Of a stretch of 64,000 nt of DNA, positions 44,401 to 58,423 are shown piece after piece (position 1 is the first letter of the stretch; every line of letters begins with the position of its first letter). Source of the DNA: Gliomastix tumulicola (Eukaryota; Ascomycota; Sordariomycetes; Hypocreales; Bionectriaceae). A program made the translations under genes and the position numbers. The notes beneath the pieces were generated by a model. The model saw only the letters and a list, made by a program, of their open reading frames with translations. It was not told the DNA's origin and ran no database searches. The DNA lies in assembly GCA_001599755.1 (NCBI GenBank), contig BCHX01000001.1:6448001-6512000 (forward strand), written 5' to 3'.

Positions 44401-47400
44401 CGACACGCCCTCCCCCGCCGTCAGCTTGCATTGTCCGCCTGATGTCTGCCTGCGCATCCCTGAGCTCGCTATTTGACCCAAGAGGAGAGAGGACCGAGAG
44501 AGGCCGCGCGGGACCGAATGCAGTCGTGGGCAGTACGCCGCCGCCAAGTGACCTTGGCTACAGGGCTGATCACGATGTAGCACAAGTTGACGTGGCACGT
44601 CTGGAGGCCCTTGTCGCTGTGGTGGATGGTGTAGGGATAGTAGAGATATGGCAGTATGGGGGTAGATAGTTGGCCGACTGGAGAGTGAGATATGGATGGC
44701 GGGAATTGGTGTGCTGGCATCCAAGGGCTTGAACAAGGGCATTTCTCCGGCTATGCGGTATGGAGTCGCGCACCAGGAGGGCGAGAGTAGCCTGCTCGCT
44801 AAAAGCCCTTGTGCGTCTCGCACCTGTGTGAGCCTATGACATTGATGCAGGTCGTCCATAAGTAGACGCGTGCAGTCGGTGTACACACCTTTTCACCGGC
44901 CTCATGACCATCGATCTCTTTTGCCAAAATCACGCCCCTGCTGCCTACAGAGCCGCCTGGGATCGAGAATAGCTAGTGCATGAATCGAGAATGACCTGCA
45001 GTTGGGGATAAGCTGGGAGGAAATCTTAGCGCCACCCGAGGTCTCGCGAGAGCACTACTTCGCACTCCCTGCCCAGCAAGTCTGCTGAAGCTGTCCATGG
45101 GTCCACATGCCATTAAAACGCATAACGTGATGGCTTGCTTGGTCGTGAACCAACAGCAGCTGTGAAGGGGGGTTAGACGACCCCCTGGCTCTTAGTCCTT
45201 AGCAGCCTCGGTGTAACGATTGGCCTGGGCTCGATGGGGGCGGCCTGGCCTCTGTAGGGAACAGTGGAATGGTCGAGCCGACAAGAAGTCGTGAGCGAAT
45301 CGACAGGCACGGGCAGCGAGAATTCACTGCGAGAGGTGAAGTTGCAAGGCATGGATGCTGGGAAGTAGATAAGATCAGTGGGGAAAGGGGCCTGAGTGTC
45401 AGACTCTCAGGGCCAGTTGAGCTCTGTACCCAGGACACGAGCGTCAATGCAGTGGTGACCCGCCGCTCTGGACGGCACACCCATCCCATTGTGAGCACAT
45501 TGCAAGTCCCGCTGTGATGGATCCGGGGCAGGTCGTTTGCTGATTGTCGGTATCAGTGTGTCGCTCACAGCGTGACACAGGGCGGAGCGGCTTCTCCCAA
45601 TCCGTTGCTGACTGACAGGTGTCCGCCGCTCCCTTGCCAAAGGCGCCGCCTGGTCTATATTCATGCCGCAGACGTGCATGAGGAAATGACACACCGAGAG
45701 TGTGACTCGAGTAGGTGTTTGAGGCCGCAAAGATGCGAATGACCTTCGCTTCTGTGTTGGCCAATTCGTTGCGCGCGTAATAGCGTGGGGGCTAGTTCGT
45801 AGGGAACGAGGAGAGGGGCACTGGCTCGTACTAGAGGAACGGGCCGAGACCAATATGCAATTAATGGCCGGAGTGGCGGCTTCATCCGTCAGGCCCTGGA
45901 TGCTGAGGAGGATGGCGAGGGTCGGAATGCGAGGTTGCCGTTCTCTGACCATCATGTGCCTCCGACATTACCAATTCGCCCATCCGTTGCTGACTGCCTA
46001 TCACCAGCAACGGGGGAGCTGCCCCAAAAATGCCATGCAACTAATATATGCACGATAGTCTCGAAAGAGCACTGGCGTGAGTCCAGGCAGACCAGGTTGA
46101 CAAGGTTCCAGGAGCCACCGATGCAGCAGCAGTTCAAAGGCTAGTCTTGCAACGACAAATCCTGGGGTTCCCCTCATTTCTCCAATTAGTGTGGCGCTGT
46201 TCATGCGTCGCTGAGAGGAATCAAGCAGATGACCATCTCCTCAGACCATCAAGAGTTGAGATAGATGTGTAGTCGGCCTCGGTCAAGAGCGAGCGGTGAG
46301 CGCCCGCGCATGGAGCTCGTACCGGTAAGTGTTCCAGATCGACAGTGGTGAGCGTCCAATCAGGCAGCGACAGAAGCTGCGTGCCTACCTGAACCTTCAT
46401 GGGTCTGGAGCAGGTGATACTTTCAGGCGTAATGGGTGGTATCCAATCACCGCGAGGGCTAGACCCCTGGATCGGGTGGATGGGGAGTCCCGGAGTTTGG
46501 GTGATATCGAACTTGATAACCGAGTCGCTCAACCCCCCTCCAGGATGAGTGATGGCTTGCCACGCCGCATCTGCATATCTGGGTGCGTGACCACTGCAAG
46601 ACAGCTGCATCGCGAGTCAAGTTCCTATCTCGTACATGCGCGGTTTGTGGGCGATGCACAAGATATTGCTTGATGACTGCGTCAGGTACTGGCCCTTCTG
46701 ACAAAAACTGGCAGGGGGAGGAGATGCCGATGTCCAGGCACCCAGGTTCTCGAGGTCCCTCCGCCACTCATCCAGATCCCCTGCTCCAGCCCCGTAGATG
46801 TTGGTCGCTGTTGGGTTGGAGGCTTGTTGCAGCGCTACTGCAATGACAGGGCAGTAAAGGCGGGCGCAGGGCTGACTCTTGTTGGATCATGATGCCGACA
46901 TTTACCTTGGGAATGAGGCGTACCCAAGATATCTCCAGATGGATCAGAGGGGTGGCTCGAGATCAAGTCAGCGAAGCGGCGGGAAAGATGGAAAGGTGAC
47001 AGATGACAAGCAGGAAGACGTGATGGTTGGCGTCGAGTCCGAATTGAGGCTCGTGCTTGCAGGGCGCTGACAGAATAGGCAGGATCGGCCGTGCTACATG
47101 AAGCTGGTGTGGGGAAGGCACGAACTCAGCCGTCGCTCCAGTGGCAAGAACGATGCGGTAGCGAAGGCCGCTCAGGCGGCAGGTGCCTGTGCGGGCGCCT
47201 GTTGAGAGCTCCTTCCCGCTGCAGTTCACACCGTGAGGTGAGGAAAGAGCGACACCTGCAGCTTCCTTGCATCATTGTCACTATCACTGCATTCGCATTT
47301 GCACATCTGCAGCAGCCACCGCCAACACACCGCGTCCATTTTCCTCACCTGACCTCTCCACCAGGGAATATCTGCCGGCTTCTCTTGTATCTGCTGTCCA

Positions 47401-49974
47401 TCCACCAACTGCAACATCTCGACACTCGACCGACACCCCCCCCGACCTCGCTTGGCAGCATCTGCAGCCAGCGCCCCTCGTATCACACAGTTCGTCCGTC
47501 CAGCATCCCTCTTCGCTCCATTCCACGCCACCTACCTAATCGATTCCCTGTGTGTGTAACCCTGTGCCGCTCAGGTACAGTATCAGCGCCCATCAGACTT
47601 GCTGACCTTGGCAATTGGCCTCGTAAGAAGACCACATGCCATCACTGACCGGTCTCCGACTCGCATAACCGTGACTCGAGTACGACGCTGGACGCACACG
47701 CCATGGATGATATCAGGCCGATCCTATACCCTCTGGGACGAACATACACGACCACCGAGTAATCACTGACCTCGTCGGTATTCCCATTCTTTTCCCTTGC
47801 GCGGCATTAGCGCTGCAGCAGCCTCAACCCGCGACGACCGAGGCAAGACCGGCCGGAGCAATTGACGCCCTTGGCAACCAGAGCCAACCAACAGCTTGTG
47901 TTGTTCGCGCGCACCCCGCGGCAGACTCGTCAATGGGTAGGCAGCAGCCGGTGCAGCCAAGGGCTTGTCCGTATGATGACCCCCATTCCCCCTTCGCTGA
48001 GGGCGGCCCATGGCGCTGACGCACTCGCAAGCCCAAATTGCCAAGTGGTCACCGGCGCACCCAGCGACAGGGCTCAGCGAATTCATCAGCTCGTGGCTGG
48101 CGAGGGCAACGAGGCACACCTCATCCGATCCCCCTCCACAACCTTCACCTTCCCCGCAAAACGCCACGCAGCGCATGAATTGGTCTGCATTAGGTTCCAA
48201 GTCCTGGTACGGAGTTGTCCAGCCTGGTCACGGACTGCCAAAGGGCGTGGCCCAAATGCAACCGCAGATGAAATGCAAATACTAATGCAGGTGACGGCGT
48301 GTAGCATTGTAATTGAGGTTGCAGGTTGCAAGACCAAACACCCGTCCACACCGAGGCATTCGTGTCGTGATGGTACCGCAACCGCTGTGCCTAGCTGTCT
48401 CGATTCAGCGCGGCACATGAGGAGCGACAGAAGCTGCAGCCAATTGATGCTACGCTGCATGGGGAGTTCATCAATTGATTATGGATGACACCCCATTTAT
48501 TGACTGCCACCTCCCCAATGAATACCCAACTTCGGTGTGCCCTGGGTCTCGTACATGCACCAAAAAAACACGGCAAATGATGGCTCTCGAGTCCCCAGTC
48601 AGGATGTCTCAAGCTCCAACCCATCTTATGCATGCGAGCTTATCAATAATTTGCTGCACCAGACTCCTTTGCCGTACGCTCTCCGCATCAAATGACTGAG
48701 CGAGCAACCCAACCGCCTCAAAAAGGCCGTGGGAAACGGAAATGATTTGCAGCGTGTAAGGTCGCAAGCCACGCACAACGTTGATTTATGCTTGTCAGCA
48801 ACTAGCTGGGTGCGCATGCACTAACACGCTCACACACCACCTCCTTCACAGTTGCAGAGCTGCACCTTGCCTATATGCAACAAGAGTAAGGCACACTTTG
48901 TCTTGTCTTACGGCCACCCATCGATCTCGAAACGAAAGACAACGAACACCCCCTTCTTCGCTAGTGCAAACCGTCGGGTCGTCTTTTGACCTGCCTGCCC
49001 AGACACCGGACCTTGTCGGACCCGTCATGTCCAGAGAGGTCTTTCTACGTGGCTAGCCGACATCTACATGTTTAGCGCGAAATCCAAGGTGCACTATATA
49101 CTGTGCATCACAAGGCCTCGTTCAAACGCGCGGGTGGACTGCATGGCAATAGCGGCCACGATAACTTACAGCAAAGGCGAGTCATGCTAGAACACTACGG
49201 GAGGAGGCGGATGCAAATTATTCCAAGTATTCGGATTGCAAAGGATCTCCTGATAAAAAGCCCCCTTCGGAAATCTGAAGCCGACTGATGCGCATAAGAA
49301 AGCCAAGGCAAACGAGCAAGCATCGACAGAGACCGGCCATAGAAAGGCGAGCCTAAGGTGGTCGTGCATGTGCAGCACTCGTATGTTTGCGGTCCTCGTC
49401 CTTCTTGGCATGCACATGCAGGGCGCCTGGGTCGACAGACGACAGAGTCAGGTATTCTGCTAACATGCCGTCCCGTCTCAGCACTCACATGTGCCTAGCC
49501 AGGGCCAAGACATTCGAAACCAAGGCCAGTTGCCTCGTTTATGCCGGGTTTCCCTTCTTCTTCTTGATCGTCGGTCGTCTATCGGCCTCGCTTACCTGGC
49601 TGAGGGTGTAGTACATCGGACTCTGATTCATCCACGACAAATTGATATTCCCTTCATCGGCATCATAGCTGTGCTGGCTGGGGCTATAACACGTGTCTGT
49701 TAAGACTATCATCTGAGCACAATGTGCTGAGCGACGCATCCCGTTCTTCCCCGGGAACAGGGCAATCCCTGCTTCGGGTTTTGCTGCTTGATTCCATTAT
49801 ATGCTAAGGAAACGGCACCGAGAGTGGCTGGCTGAACAGGTCCTGTGTCCATTGCTAACAGCGGCAGTCGCGCCAGAAAAAAGAACACCCGGTTCCTGCA
49901 CTACCCTGCAGAGGGACGATCGTAGCAGAAAAGGAATTCCGACCCTCCTCTCGAGGCACCAACGACGCACCCAC

Positions 49975-49992
49975 GCATGCATGGATGCATGC
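49975..49992. repeat. Perfect inverted repeat GCATGCAT-GG-ATGCATGC
   Basis: Two 8-base arms separated by two bases, flanked by CACC on the left and GGTG a few bases to the right, which extends the dyad imperfectly. Meaning unknown; composed of GCAT units. Confidence 0.8.
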
Positions 49993-50694
49993 ACTCGGTG
50001 GAGGAGTCTGCTGCTAGAGAGGGACATGGAGGGCATGTCGCAGCAGCACCAGCAGTGGGCAATGGGACAATGGGACACCACCTCCCTCTTCACCACGCGC
50101 CCCAACAAAGATGCCCACGGATCCCAGGCCAGGTCTGACCTGCTGAGCAGATGCAGTCTTAGCACGGAAGCTCAACTCCATCGCAGCACGTCATGCACAT
50201 GCACATGCACCTGCAGGCTCATGTCCATCATCACCGCCGCCCGCCACTGACTCTCCCACTCTGGTCTCTCCTTGTTGCACACCCCTCCCCTCTCCTTAGA
50301 CTAGGCCATCTGTGCCATGTCAATACAACATCACGACGTTAGAAAACGAACAAGAGGCTCGCCCGTTGGATGGTGGAGTAGGCCATCCCACTAGGCCTGA
50401 TAGGCGGACGGCTGTACCCGTTAGTTTGGCAGGCGGCGGCTTCTTCTGTTCTGTTCTGTTCTGACCTTGGGGCGTCCGTGGTGTTCCATCCGTCTTTTGC
50501 CTCCTCCTCACTCCCTCAAGTCTCCAATTCCACTGGGACCTGTTGGTTCTCTGCCCAATGCTACCTGCGTCGTGCCCATCGAGATGGGCACCGAGGCCGT
50601 AGTCCCAGGGCCATGTCATGCAGAAAAGCCCACGCCCGACAGACATGATCGAACCAGCGCATTGGTTTTCCGCGGGCCTCCCCCCGCTGTGCCC

Positions 50695-50712
50695 GCCACC
50701 ACCACCACCACC
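50695..50712. repeat. (CCA)n trinucleotide tract
   Basis: Six CCA-type units followed by a CCT/CTC-rich stretch. Simple repeat. Confidence 0.9.
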
Positions 50713-51194
50713 TCCTCCTCTCTCGGTGTCTCTCACTGATAAAGGGCTGCAGAGAGTTGTCAGTGAGGGTACAGTACCTGTTTTCATCAACGTCTCTTCG
50801 TAGAAAGAAAGAAAAAAAGCCTGCTTGCTCTCTTGCTAACCCATCCACACCATTTTATTTTTATTAACTATTCGCCACCGAGGCTCAACTGTAGGGCTGG
50901 CCATCTCGTCAATCGGGTTCCCGCCAAGCCCAAACCAGTAAATAGACGAAAATAAAATCTACGACTAATAGCTGATAATCTATCTATCTGTACAGGCGCG
51001 CGCGCGGGCGCGCATGAATACGATAACGTAGATCCTTCCCTAGGCCGAGACGTGCTCTGCTGGCAACCTGGGCAACGGCGGGAGGAAGAAAAAAAAAAAA
51101 AGAAGCGACGGAGGGAGGAGGGGGCGTATTCGCACCATGTTGATCCGTGGTCAGCGAGCGCATGGAAACGATAGATTGCCACGCACCATCCCAG

Positions 51195-51220
51195 GTGCGT
51201 GCGTGCGTGCGTGCGTGTGT
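51195..51220. repeat. (GTGC)n microsatellite
   Basis: Tandem GTGC/GCGT units grading into GTGT. Simple repeat in the gene-poor interval. Confidence 0.9.
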
Positions 51221-51323
51221 GCGGGCATGCATCGATCGCATCAGTGAGACAGAAACAGGCTCGGCGAAGCAGAGATCGGCCGTGCGCTTTGCGTCGGCCC
51301 CCAAGAGGGTGAGCGAGCAAAGA

Positions 51324-51345
51324 GGATGGATGGATGGATGGATGG
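51324..51345. repeat. (GGAT)n microsatellite
   Basis: Five tandem GGAT units plus a partial one. Simple repeat. Confidence 0.93.
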
Positions 51346-51649
51346 CTGGATGATCGGAGGAGGGGGACCGCTCCAGACATCGCGATGATGACTCGTCGTC
51401 ATACGGTTGTCGACGCCCGGTTCCTTTCTGGGTATAATTCGGGCTCGGGTAAAGAAAGGAGAGAAAGAAAAAGAAAAAAGAAACGTAGATTGGAAAACGG
51501 CGAGGGCCGCCTCGTCTCGTCAATCGCAGACCGGCGACAGATGTATGCCCCGACAACCTGCATGTAGCTCGCTTACCGCAGTAAGACCGGTAAACCAGCG
51601 CCCTCCCAATAAGAAGCAGCCACACTGTGGCCGCGACCGCCACCCAGGG

Positions 51650-51681
51650 CTGGTTGGCTGGCTGGGTGGCTGGCTGGCTGG
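51650..51681. repeat. Imperfect (GGCT)n tract
   Basis: GGCTGG-type units with single-base interruptions. A second tract of the same unit occurs 1.3 kb downstream. Confidence 0.85.
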
Positions 51682-52956
51682 GTTTCACACCCCCCAGTCA
51701 GTCTGCATGCAATGTCGTGCAGCAGTCCTGCACCACCCGTCGTGTTGGTGTGTATTACGACGTCTTGTCTGCCTGCCGTCATGCAGCTGGACTTGCAACC
51801 TCTTCGAAGACGAGTGATTAATTAGCACTCCCCGAGTGTATCACGGGGGGGTGCCCATCGCCCAGGCTCCCTCGGCTAAGGAGGCGTCAGTCAGGCGCTT
51901 CCTCAGGAAAAATAGCACAAGGCACAGCAGTCAAGAGATGCTGCACCGCCCTGTCTATCTCGCGAGTATAATATCTCAGTTAACGTTAGATGCGCTAGGT
52001 TGATAGGATTGACAATGCACGTGGCACTCTCCCTAAGGGCCTTTGGTTTAAGCCTGTATCCGAGGACTCACTCACTGTTAGCACTGCAACTCGCGGCCTC
52101 GGTGGGACTCACTCTTGGTCGCAGGCAACACACAAGAAAAAGGCCAGAGTGCTCCGCAACACCCTCAGCAATTGAGGGCGAAAATCTCGAAATAAACCAA
52201 GCCAAAGACGGCCTACCGATGGAGCGGAGGGATCAGAGGATTAATCAGACGCAATTTCCCTTCAAGAAACAAGAGGTTGCACTCCCCCAATTGCTAGTCC
52301 TATCGTGGTCAGGACGCTGCCGGCCACGGCCACCCCCTCAGAGGTCCAGACCCTGTTAGACTGCTGAGACTCTGAGTCTTTTGCCAACCTCACTCTCGTA
52401 TAAATGCAGCAACTGTCTCTTGCTCTTTCTCTTTAGAGCTAAGCTCAGGCCCCTCCCGAAACCCAGGCTTGGGCAGCGAGAAAGAGGGGGAGCATAATAG
52501 AGTGTGCGCGCCAAGGATCGGGAAGACAGAGAAGAAAAAGGATAGAGAGCAAGACAGAAGGTTGAAAAAAACCACGTCTCTGGCGCATAACTCTTTAGAA
52601 GCCCGACTGAAGCCCGTGACAAGGTTAAGAAGACCCTGCACTATCAGAATGAGCTTGCCATGTCAGCAGTTGTCATCAGTGCTAGCACTTTGACTAGCCG
52701 TTGAGGCCCTGATAACGATCACCACTAGCAAGTCCCCTCTGGCTTGCCCACGTGGAAGATGGATTTTTCCTGTTCATCCTCATTGTATTTGCTTTTTTTT
52801 CTCGTAGCCGCCGGCTGCTTTGTTGAAAGAGGTTGCCTTTCTTTCGGACACGCCCTTCCATGCCTGCTTGGCAACCAAAAGTGCAATGGTCACAAGGTCA
52901 GGTCTGAAAGAAACACGTACAAGGGGTACGGAGCCGATTGTCGAATGGGTGGTGGC

Positions 52957-52981
52957 CTGGCCTGGCTGGCTGGCTGGCTGT
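52957..52981. repeat. (CTGG)n microsatellite
   Basis: Tandem CTGG units, the same motif family as at 51650. Confidence 0.9.
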
Positions 52982-53495
52982 GTCTTTGGGGGTGGGGATT
53001 TTCAAGGGCAAAGCCAGGGGGCAGCCGCCGGGGAGAGAGCGCGCGAGGGAGACGGAGAGAAGGGACAGTGAGGGGCCGGGCCTACCACTCGCCCTTCCCC
53101 CGTCGCGTGGTCCTCTTCTGAAACACTTCGGTACGACATCGTCACATCCCTCTGTGCTTTCTGGTCTCGCACAGGCTGCTTCGAAAAGGGTATAGGCTCG
53201 TGGTGTGCCGAGAAGTCCCAAGAAAGCGCACACTTTGTTGTATGCCGAGCCGCCCGTCTTGACCAATGCCAGGGAGGCACCCAAGTGAGGGGCACCAAAA
53301 ATTGGAATCAGAGGCCAGAGGGTGCGTGTGCCCGCCTGCCGGCCTCCCTCACGACGAGCGATTACTGACGCTGCCGAGGACGGTCAAGCTGTTCGCGTGA
53401 CACCCTTTTTCTGGACTTCGGCAACGGATTGGACGGAGCAAGTCCTCCTCGTTGAGATAGCAGGAAGGGGTCGGCGCCTATGGATCATCACGATG

Positions 53496-53525
53496 TTTCT
53501 TTTTTTTTTTTCTCTTTTTTTTTCT
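53496..53525. repeat. T-rich homopolymer tract
   Basis: About 30 bases of T broken only by single C bases. Lies 32 bases before a pure C run on the same strand. Confidence 0.93.
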
Positions 53526-53556
53526 CGGGGGACCGCATTGAGTCTCCGGCCTAACT

Positions 53557-53573
53557 CCCCCCCCCCCCCCCCC
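53557..53573. repeat. Pure C17 homopolymer
   Basis: Seventeen consecutive C bases. Long enough to be error-prone in sequencing, so the count is uncertain. Confidence 0.9.
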
Positions 53574-56500
53574 ACAGTGCTACCTGCGCAAAACGGAGGA
53601 GGGGGGGTATTACCTACACTTTGTTAGGGGTAAAGGGGTCTGGAGAATGATACCACAACATCGTCAGTTTACGTCTGATGCGCGCCCGTGAGCGAGCCGT
53701 CTGCTTGGCCCTTCGCGGACCTTTGGTCGTCAAAATGTCCCGGGCAGTCCGTCCATGTTGGAGCCCGACTAACACAGTAGTTCCCCAAGACCCAGCTGGC
53801 AACGAGATATCGTATAATGTCGAAGGGGATACTAAGGAAGAGAGGGTCGCGTGTAGTGTGTAGCTCATTCGTATCGTATAAGCCACTTTTCTGTTACGGC
53901 AATGAGCGACAGCGCTTGTCAGGTGTCGGACGATGTGTCGGGCGGCGAAAGTGATGGGTTGAGATTGCTTAGCCTCAAGTAGATAGGCTTGCCGTGCTCG
54001 GCTGCGCGGAATGATTCGAGAAACGCAGCAGCGTTCCGCCCGCATGCGGCCATCGTCATCTCTTTCTGACGAGGTCGAGGCTTAGAGCTTCACTAGGAGA
54101 TTGCGGCGACGACGTGGACATGGACGTGGGCGTGGGCGGCGTGGGCGTGCCGTGTCGTGGACCCCCCGTGAGTCAGTGCTTCTGTGCATCAGTCAGTCGT
54201 CCTTCATCTCAATTTTCCCTCTGTTGGAACTGGGCTTGGCCTTGGGGAGAGACCCTCATCGTCGGCAACACAGATAGAACCTCCGATTGGGCAGATCAGA
54301 CATTTTGACGTCATGTTGTACCTTGGCGCCAGCAAATGAGATGTTCCATAGCGCCCAATAAACCCCCGTAAGCCCCGGGGTATGGGCTTGCGTGAGAGTC
54401 CGGCTGGACGAAGCTGTCCAGCCAAGCCGAGTCCCTCCCTTCTTCCACCCGTTAGCCTGGCTGGTCTTCGTATCTCCGTTCCAGCAGAGGCGTGCTTCGA
54501 GGGAAAATATGGATCAGCAACCTGAGACCGACGACAATTGCAGCACATTCCATCCGTGAGCCACCCTTTCCGTGCCCCCTTGATTCGTAACCAGACCTTG
54601 GCACATCCTCCGGTCCCCATAGGCGTAAGGTAGTTTGTTGTGCGACAATCGTGATGTGCGATTGGACTGCTGGTATGCCATTGACCATGTCAGCAACGCC
54701 ATTGGGCGAGAAATACGGCACTGGCACGGCTTCACCGCCTGCTGTGATATCACCATGATTGGGTGAGCGCGAAGATCGCTCTGTGACGAGTAAGTTAGTC
54801 ACACTCCTGGCGGACAGGCGGCTATGTTCGCCGATTATTCTGGAAGCCCCTGGCGAACAGGCCTGGCACATGAGCTCTAGAAGTTCAGAATCAAAGATCA
54901 AACAGAGATTAGCAGCAGGGGGTCAGGGTGGAGGGGCGCGACAAGGCTGCAGAAATGGCTTGCGAGTCCTGGATGACAGGGTTCTGCGGGGAGGGCGGAG
55001 GGGAGTACGACCAACAGGTACCAGCCACAGTCACAGGGGGGGAGCTGGGAGACTGCGAGTGACTGTGCATGTTAATCGTACCCCCCCTAAGGATCCATAT
55101 TGCTGGGAGCTCCCTTCACCAAGCAGATTGCAATGGCATTTCTGCTCAACACTCAGCAATATCCTTTCGAGGTAGTAGCGCCGAAAATGAGTCGGTGTGA
55201 AACGTGCCAGGGAGCATCCAGAAGCATTCGTGGATGATCGAAATATACGCGACGTGCCATCCTTCCCGGGGAGTGGATGGGTGGAGGTTCGCGGACAACG
55301 TGGTGTATGAGGGAGGGCCATGGTTGGAAGATCCGCCAGCACCATGATCTCATCACCCGCCCATCACCATGTTTCAAGTCTGCCTAGGCTGATAATAAGG
55401 TAGGTGACCCTAGTCCGACCCTGAGATTAGCAACTGATAAATCAAGCAGTGATTATCACCTATTCTCCAGCGCCAGTTCAAGCCAGGTGGCGGGAGATAA
55501 CCCTTTTCCTCCTCATCTTCCCATTTGCGTGCTGGATGGTGACATTCCTCCCTTCTCCTGAATTCGGTATGGCAATTTACGCCTGGGTAGACCGGGTGCT
55601 GGAAATGAAACCAGCGAGATGACGCCTTGGATCCGTCATAGCCTTGGTCCAGAACTTGCGGCAGGGCCAGACTAGGAACTTGGCGTCATTCCTACATCAC
55701 AAAGAAGCGACTTCCTTGTATGCCAGCAGACGGGAAGTCGGTGCGGAGTCAAGAGCAGAATAATCAAAAGGGCCGCCTATAACGTAGCAGGATGTTGCTT
55801 TGGCTAGACTGCCAGTCTCCCAATGTGCCCGTTGAGAGTTGGCAAATTGGTTGCACGGGATGCACTGTTCGCGGCGTGGGGTCGATCACCATCGCTTCTC
55901 GGGATCGCCTGCCACGTCACCGTCAGAGCCGCCAGTATCAGACGCCTGACGGGGTTCGTGTGTGTGGTGCAGCGCTGCGAATCTTTCTAAGCACTGTCGA
56001 GAAGAGGGGTATCATTGGACGAAAGATCCAGGTCAGGTCACATTGGCGGACTGACCACCCAAATGATGGTTTATTTCTCATCGTTCCGCGATGGCCGCGA
56101 ATTTGCTGCCTGGCCGTCTGCAAAATGTGGCCATCCCACCATCCTGCTATTTCGCGACGCGACACTCTGGTATCAAGGGCAACAACACCAGATGCACCGC
56201 CGAGGTGCCCTGGAGAATCGCTGCGGGATCGGATGACGGAGAGGCTCCACCCATCGTTGAGGTCGGTTGCAGCTCGCGTGCCGCTCTTTGTCACTCGTCA
56301 ATAGGCTAGAGGCTGTTGACAGCACTGTTAGCTTCGGGTTCGCAATGTCATTGTGTGATTCGGGTGTAAAATGGGCACACTGGACGCCTTGGCAGCTGAC
56401 AATTGCCATGTCTTGTCGAGTCTCCGTCAAGTCGCCGTCGGCTGAGAGCCAGGCAGCTTCTCACGTCGGCGGCTCCGAGTCCGTGCAGGGCCCTCGGCAT

Positions 56501-58412
56501 TGAGGCTTATAATAAGCCACACCAAACAAAGACCACCTATCCGCCGACTCCCTGGAGCCAAGCATGGGCCTGCATATGTACATAGCCCCAACCGACATTG
56601 AACTCCCAATTGCTGGCAAACCAGAGCTTCACGATAATTGGCACTTACCCAAGTCTCCTGCAGTGCACATGCGCCCAATGCAGCCCTACTGCAGAGCAAA
56701 GACGCACGACATGGTGGCGAGGAGCTTGCAGGCACTGCCGCAGCCCTTGGGTCGTTGGGTCGCAGCTACATCGCAACCGCGGACCAAGAGATGTCGGTGA
56801 GCGAACTCGTGCAATCCAGCACCAACCAAGTGCTGTTGATCATTCCCAAGGCAAGACTCGATGGCGTCGCGGATCAACAGCTGGCGCAAAGAGGTGTGGA
56901 ATTAAAGTATTTCCTGCTCTTTCATTGGCGGTGTACGATGCCGGGATGAAGTCGGACGACGAGAAACGAAAAATGCAATCTTGTATCGTCCAGGTCGACT
57001 GAGACTGCAGTGCCCTTGATGACGTGAACACCAGTGCCATTGCCTTTCGTGGCAGGCGCACCACATCTTGCTTGTCCCCCGTACTTGCCAATGTTTCAGG
57101 CCCCACGATTGTCAGGGAGCAAAAGACAGGAAGGTACGTTGATCCCAGGGAAGTCGCGACTGCCTACGACGCAAGAGCAGCACGTACCTACACTGCAGAT
57201 GGCCCCAATGACGAGAAGCTCTGAGAGCTCTACACAGCTTGAACTTGCAGGCGTGCTTGTCCAAGCTGGACCCCTCCCCTTTTTTGATTTTTGCTGAAAA
57301 CGGAGGGGCGTGTTTACAGCATTCTGCAATCCCTGCTCGGGTCTGCATTGGGCACATGGCACCCGGAAAAAAAAGAAGAGTGAGTGGCTTTGAATTGCAA
57401 CACCACACGACGAAAGTACGTATCTGATTACTTCTTCAGATCAGCTTTGGGGGGGTGTCGAACTGAAGCCCGAGGTCCCTGCAAGTGCCCAGGCCACAGG
57501 CACACCACACACCCGCTGCTGGTTGCATCGCATCGAACACCATGTATTCCCGAGCAAACGAGCGATATGCCAAGGTTCCAGCCTCCGTTAGAAGCCCTTT
57601 GGTGCGCATCGTCGGCTTCAGGACACGGGTTTCGCGTGGCAGACATACGAACAAAGAGATTTGTTGGGCTTGAAGAAGGAGCAGGCTAGGAGGCATACGA
57701 ATAACCCTAACAGATCCCTAATGACTTAGTGGACCAGATTGCTGGCTCGTCCCGTTGAATGGCAACTCCACTTCCCCTGTCTCGTCTCCATCTTTACTCC
57801 TCAAGAAGACGAGCAGAGTTTTGCCCGCCACTTTTGCCCGCCTCTCCGCCGGAGAAGGTGAGGCAATGGGCGAGGACTGTGCAGTCCGATGCGCGGGATG
57901 GGGTGTGTGTGTGGCGTGTTGAGTTGTGTTGTGCGTGGATGCCTGCTCACCGTACTTCTGATCGGAGACGGCATTGCATGCTAGTGGTGAGGGGACACTG
58001 TGCAACCGCCAACCAGGGCTCGGAGTCGATGACGCTTGAGCGGTCACGAGGTCTCTGAATCAAGAATTACTAGAGCCCAGCTGCCAATCACCCCTGCGAC
58101 TGTTCGTCCGGTCGGGTCTGATAGGCTGTCACAATTTAGCACTGAATTCTGGCGTGGGCTTGTCGGGCTGTTACTGTGTGGTGTTGTTCAGGTACGAGTG
58201 CTAGCATAAGGAACCCCGCTACGGGCCAGTCTTGCAGTGCTGTTTGCCCCCCTGCTGACCTAGACATGCCAGGTAAGCCACAGCGCCGATTGGACACGAG
58301 TTACACGGCACCGAGGCAAAAGTCCCAAGAAAGTGCCATATGCGAATGCAGATAAATTCCATGCCGTTTTCTAGAGCCACCAAGGAAGTGCTGATGACTG
58401 AGGCAGAGCTAC

Positions 58413-58423
58413 CTACTAGTAGT
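58413..58423. repeat. CTACTAGTAGT palindrome-like element
   Basis: Contains the perfect palindrome TACTAGTA. Related elements occur at 59278-59290 and 59329-59340. Confidence 0.5.

Larger units (their letters stand above)
40568..58300. other. Large gene-poor interval rich in simple repeats
   Basis: Nearly 18 kb without a gene I can support, against about one gene per 4 kb to the left. Base composition by eye is ordinary, not the A/T-rich pattern of RIP-mutated repeats or fungal centromeres. Open frames are short, overlap on opposite strands, and show no domains, signal peptides or exon-like runs. I found no tRNA, rRNA, transposase fragment or long terminal repeat by reading. It does hold microsatellites and homopolymer tracts, listed separately. 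Non-coding RNAs, lineage-specific small genes or distant promoter elements remain possible. Confidence 0.55.

Noticed and set aside
50984..51688. 234-codon minus-strand frame
   Set aside because: Runs through several microsatellites and a poly(A)/poly(T) tract, which produce its repetitive residues; no support as a gene.
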